A stretch of 64,000 nucleotides of DNA from Hemicentrotus pulcherrimus (taxonomy: Eukaryota; Echinodermata; Echinoidea; Camarodonta; Strongylocentrotidae): NCBI GenBank assembly GCA_003118195.1, contig BEXV01000619.1, positions 67,395 through 131,394 on the forward strand. Direction: 5' to 3'. Shown here piece by piece: positions 60,906 to 64,000 of the stretch (position 1 is its first letter; every line of letters begins with the position of its first letter). The notes below the pieces were generated by a model. It worked only from the letters and a program-made list of their open reading frames with translations. It was not told the origin of the DNA and ran no database searches. Made by a program: the position numbers and the translations under genes.

Positions 60906-62426
60906 TTTTATCAGTTGTGTGGTTTGTTAGTAATTTTTCAATCTTTTATTAACGATTTAAGGTCTTAGGTTTTTTATCTAAATTATTATGACCATTTCAG
61001 CTGAGCTGATGATAGATCTTGTCTAAAAGTTGGAGTAAATCTTTTCCTCTATTTTTTTTCTCAAGCTAAATTCAATTATTCCTACTAAACCTTTTAACCC
61101 GATACTACATTCTAATGAAAACGAAATAAAAAATAAAAAAATCCTTTGGAAAGTTGAACTAAAGCTCGATGTTCTCTAGTCTAATCTACAATGACAACCA
61201 TTGTGTTATTTCCTAGTTGCTATACTCCTGTATGATAATTAATTACAAAAATAAAAATGATAAAGACAGTGATATGAATGAAATGTTCTATCGTTGAAAA
61301 GATATTAGAGAAAATTGTATAACATCAACAATACGTTAGTCACACCTACAACAGACCGGACAAAGTTGCATGACCTCGAAGGACCAAGAATTGGACGGTC
61401 GTGAGTCGGTATTGAGTTGATTCGGTGGTGTGACACATGTAGTACATAGGCAATTATGTAACGATTCAACTGCTATTTAGGTCTAGGAATTTTCAAGAAG
61501 ATAGGAAAACTAAAGCAACTATGAGACAATACCAGTGACGTAACAATAAAAAATAAAATAATTAGCGCAATAAAGAATCCAGTGCGAAAGAAATTAAAAA
61601 ATGCAATTGTTTATTATTCATTACAGCTATTTTAGAACTTGACAGAAACCTCTACCCAATGATCTTACATATACTTTTAAAAGTCGAAAGCAAAATAAAG
61701 TGCATTTTTTTAAACAACAACATGTTGTGTAAATGATTTGTTGTTGTTATAATCTTGCATTTTAGAAAACGATAGTAAAAAGTGAAAATCTTGATATTCA
61801 TGTTCGGAAATTCAAGTAGCACAGCTTGCTTGAATCCAATGATAATACATTGACAACAAAGGTGTAAACTACTTGATGAGATCTCCAGTCTTGGTGAAAA
61901 TGCATGTTTTATACTTATTCGGATAGCTATGATTCACAAGGTGTCAGAATGACAATCGGTTACGGTTTCATCTTACATAATCATGAAAGTGAGTACATTG
62001 TACTGGACAATGTTAAATACTATGACCATAATGTCTCATACAATAATTGTAAGAACTGTACAAATATGTTTTCTCGTCCTTATTCAAAGATAAAAGTCGA
62101 TAGAGAATCACTCGCTTAAGGGAACTAATGCGAGAAAATTAACCGATATGGATAATCTTCCTCTTAAAATGTGATATTCTTATGAAAAGTGACCAATCCT
62201 TTTAATTTCAATGTATGTCTTAGAATACATAACTACTTAATTTTCCCCCAGTATCCTTAAAACTTGAACTTTACTTTCATTCACCCCTTTCGAGGTAATA
62301 ATACAAAATATTATAGCGTTCAACCCAACCCATGATGGTAAGTAAAGGACCTAATATTTGATTACAATGGAAACGTTTGTTGTCAATGTAGTATAGAACA
62401 TCGTTGCTGGTCAGTTCGGTTCCTTC

Positions 62427-62505
62427 TTACAACTGGGTCTTCTGTAGTTCATCATTCGATTGCGGCCATGGGTTCTCGAAGCTGTTCAAAGCAGACACGC
62501 CACCA
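62427..62505 (-). CDS. Membrane protein terminal exon
   Basis: Acceptor ...CTTTTTAG. Encodes G-G-V-S-A-L-N-S-F-E-N-P-W-P, then Q-S-N-D-E-L-Q-K-T-Q-L and TAA. A pyrimidine-rich tract precedes it. No clear polyadenylation signal within 150 bases downstream. Confidence 0.8.
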
Positions 62506-63847
62506 CTAAAAAGAAAAAAAAATAAAAAAAAAAGTGTATATGCTTTGCAGTTATATGTGGCGTCATAATCTGGTATAAATCCTCTATTTTGCATCTTACT
62601 TCCATGACCATTAGATTTTATTATATTTCAACTAATGTGTATTGGACGTCATATGTGTTCAACAATTGCTGGTCACGATTTACTGTATCAATATTAAGGT
62701 GCATTCTGGGCACGATAATGTAGGACAATATATATACTATGAGTAACATCTGAGCAATATCAGAGCAGGCTAATATGATAAAAGAGAACAGTTATGGAAA
62801 TATTAATCTGATGAAATAAAATAAAAAAAATCAATGATTTCTTTTTTTCTCATAAAGATTACTTGTAAGCTCTCTTTATGCCTATAAAATGTTCAAAGAT
62901 CCATTTTATTGCACCTCTAGAAATTAATATCAGCTTACAATCTACCGCTTTGTAAATATCATCAATCCAGAGCCCTGTTAAATGTTAGGAGGGATTATCA
63001 TCGGTAATGATCAGCGTGCTTACCCGGCGGATGGAGGGATAGGTCCGTAGTCATTCTCTCGGCTCGCAGGCGGTACAGCATTGGTCAAGATTTGCATATC
63101 GGCACGAGTGTCCGAAGGGTAGTGTCCCAAGCGGGCCTTCTCAGTATCATACAGATCACTGTGGAGGGGGGGGGAGGGTACAAAACACGGAGAGGGTCAA
63201 GAATTATACATACGATAGCATATAAAACCATGTAAATAACACAAATTACCCTCACCAATAGTGTGAACAATATAGATGAACCTCACGAACTTAAATAATT
63301 GATCTAACATGAGTTGTCATTGAAAAAATTCACCTTTGCAGATTACCTTTAAAGATTGTTTGAATTTGATAGTCCCACGAAAAAGGTAAATATTGTTAAA
63401 TATAAATTAAAATACTAAAATCTTCTCTTTTTTTGCTCGGCTATGAATCATAACGCTACGAATGAGACCTATTTATTATATCGGAAGACAGTTTATTAGC
63501 AATGTAGCTGACACTCGACAACTATTTGCACAGTTAAAGTTAGTTGTTTGAGGCTAGTCAAAATATGTAAATGCAGTGATATTATGATAAAGGCACGGGG
63601 GAGGGAGGGAGTAGATGCCACTCAGTAAATTCAGAATGAAATGTCAATATATGAGAGAAAACTGATCGACGAGATGTAAATCTATGTACTTCTACTTACG
63701 CTTTAGTCCGGCAGCAGTTGGCGATAAGGAAGAGAAGGAGGAAGAAAATGGCAAACAATGCTAGAGCCACGATAAGAAGGATGTAATATGGGTCCAGGCT
63801 GATGCGGGTTCCTCTGAAAGTGCTTGCCTGTGAAGGAACGCTGTTCA
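62427..63847 (-). CDS. C-terminal part of a single-pass membrane protein (3 exons; 5' end outside window)
   Basis: Three spliced minus-strand exons join in one frame: 63847-63700, 63158-63024 and 62505-62427 (stop TAA at 62429-62427), 362 nt in all. A short juxtamembrane stretch (NSVPSQASTFRGTRISLDPY) is followed by a hydrophobic helix (ILLIVALALFAIFFLLLFLI), N-C-C and a basic R-T-K stop-transfer. The roughly 75-residue tail has three Tyr sites (L-Y-D-T-E, G-H-Y-P-S-D, N-D-Y-G-P-I-P-P) and ends K-T-Q-L, which fits a class I PDZ ligand. Type I topology is inferred. The ectodomain lies beyond 64000, so the family is unknown. Convergent with the fibropellin-like gene. Confidence 0.8.
63024..63158 (-). 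CDS. Membrane protein exon, cytoplasmic tail 1
   Basis: 135 nt, acceptor CCCCTCCACAG and donor GTAAGC. Encodes D-L-Y-D-T-E-K-A-R through N-D-Y-G-P-I-P-P-S-A-G. The flanking CCTCCC run is low-complexity. Confidence 0.82.
63700..63847 (-). CDS. Membrane protein exon with transmembrane helix
   Basis: 148 nt, acceptor TTATCTCAACAG and donor GTAAGT on the minus strand. Enters with two bases of a split codon and leaves in phase 2. Encodes the juxtamembrane stretch, the helix and N-C-C-R-T-K. Confidence 0.82.
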
Positions 63848-64000
63848 CTGTTGAGATAAAGTAAACGAATAAAATTGTAAAAAGTATAATGATTGGTAAA
63901 ATAAAAGTATTACAAGAATTTGATTCAGATATGGATGATATAATTCAAACAAACACCATAGCATGACCAGGCGTTTACATTATAATCATGGAGATTACAA

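Larger units (their letters stand above)
55419..62426. other. Intergenic region between two convergent genes
   Basis: About 7 kb of AT-rich sequence with simple repeats (GA-rich 56700-56885, TA 58013-58034, CT 58616-58660, TTGATTGG-like 60595-60905) and one hairpin (58330-58486). ORFs here are short and unsupported, including the one at 61904-62119. No exon recognised. Confidence 0.5.

Overview
The window looks like animal nuclear DNA, most likely from an echinoderm and probably a sea urchin. The main evidence is one large spliced gene on the + strand (coding 21159-55351) with the fibropellin layout: signal peptide, EGF, CUB, many calcium-binding-type EGF repeats and a C-terminal avidin-like domain. 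The introns are AT-rich and full of LINE, SINE, MITE and foldback remnants, including structures like the sea urchin TU elements. There are no bacterial-style operons. Species cannot be fixed from the sequence alone.

Layout. 1-20950 holds no gene I can support. It contains a foldback minisatellite (1168-1906), a minus-strand LINE (about 2815-5700), SINE pieces, an hAT-like MITE, a long hairpin element and long simple repeats, including (ACT)n tracts just upstream of the main gene. 20950-21158 looks like a promoter/5'UTR, with an inverted CCAAT box and a palindromic NRF1-type site. 21159-55351 is the fibropellin-like gene. I resolve 27 coding exons. Every internal junction is phase 1 except the last, which is phase 2. 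The exons sum to 5433 nt, an exact multiple of three, giving 1810 residues if one in-frame TGA is counted as a codon. 55352-62426 is intergenic with simple repeats. 62427-63847 (minus strand) holds the last three exons of a convergent gene for a single-pass membrane protein with a short tail. Its 5' part lies outside the window.

The most interesting part is the middle of the fibropellin-like gene. Between EGF3 and EGF4 lie seven consecutive exons, each encoding one copy of a 135-148-residue, four-cysteine domain. The hallmarks are a Gly-Val start, a G-x-x-LW core, a Y-[IV]-C strand, a K-G-x-S-P-S-P-D-F motif in the B copies, and a terminal C-x-x-V-x-C-R-G. I cannot assign this domain to a family and it is not part of the fibropellin layout I know. 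The copies fall into types A and B in the order R1, A, B, A, B, B, R7, which suggests duplication of an A-B pair. The exon for the first EGF has a TGA exactly where its second cysteine should be. Skipping that symmetric exon would keep the frame. All twelve C-terminal EGF repeats keep the Notch-type O-glucose motif and the Asp/Asn hydroxylation motif. The avidin-like domain seems to lack two of the four biotin-contacting tryptophans.

The likely product is a secreted, modular extracellular-matrix protein: CUB and EGF modules for adhesion and calcium-dependent rigidity, the new domain array as a spacer or binding region, and the avidin-like end probably for oligomerisation. These roles are inferred from the domain families and are not shown by the sequence.
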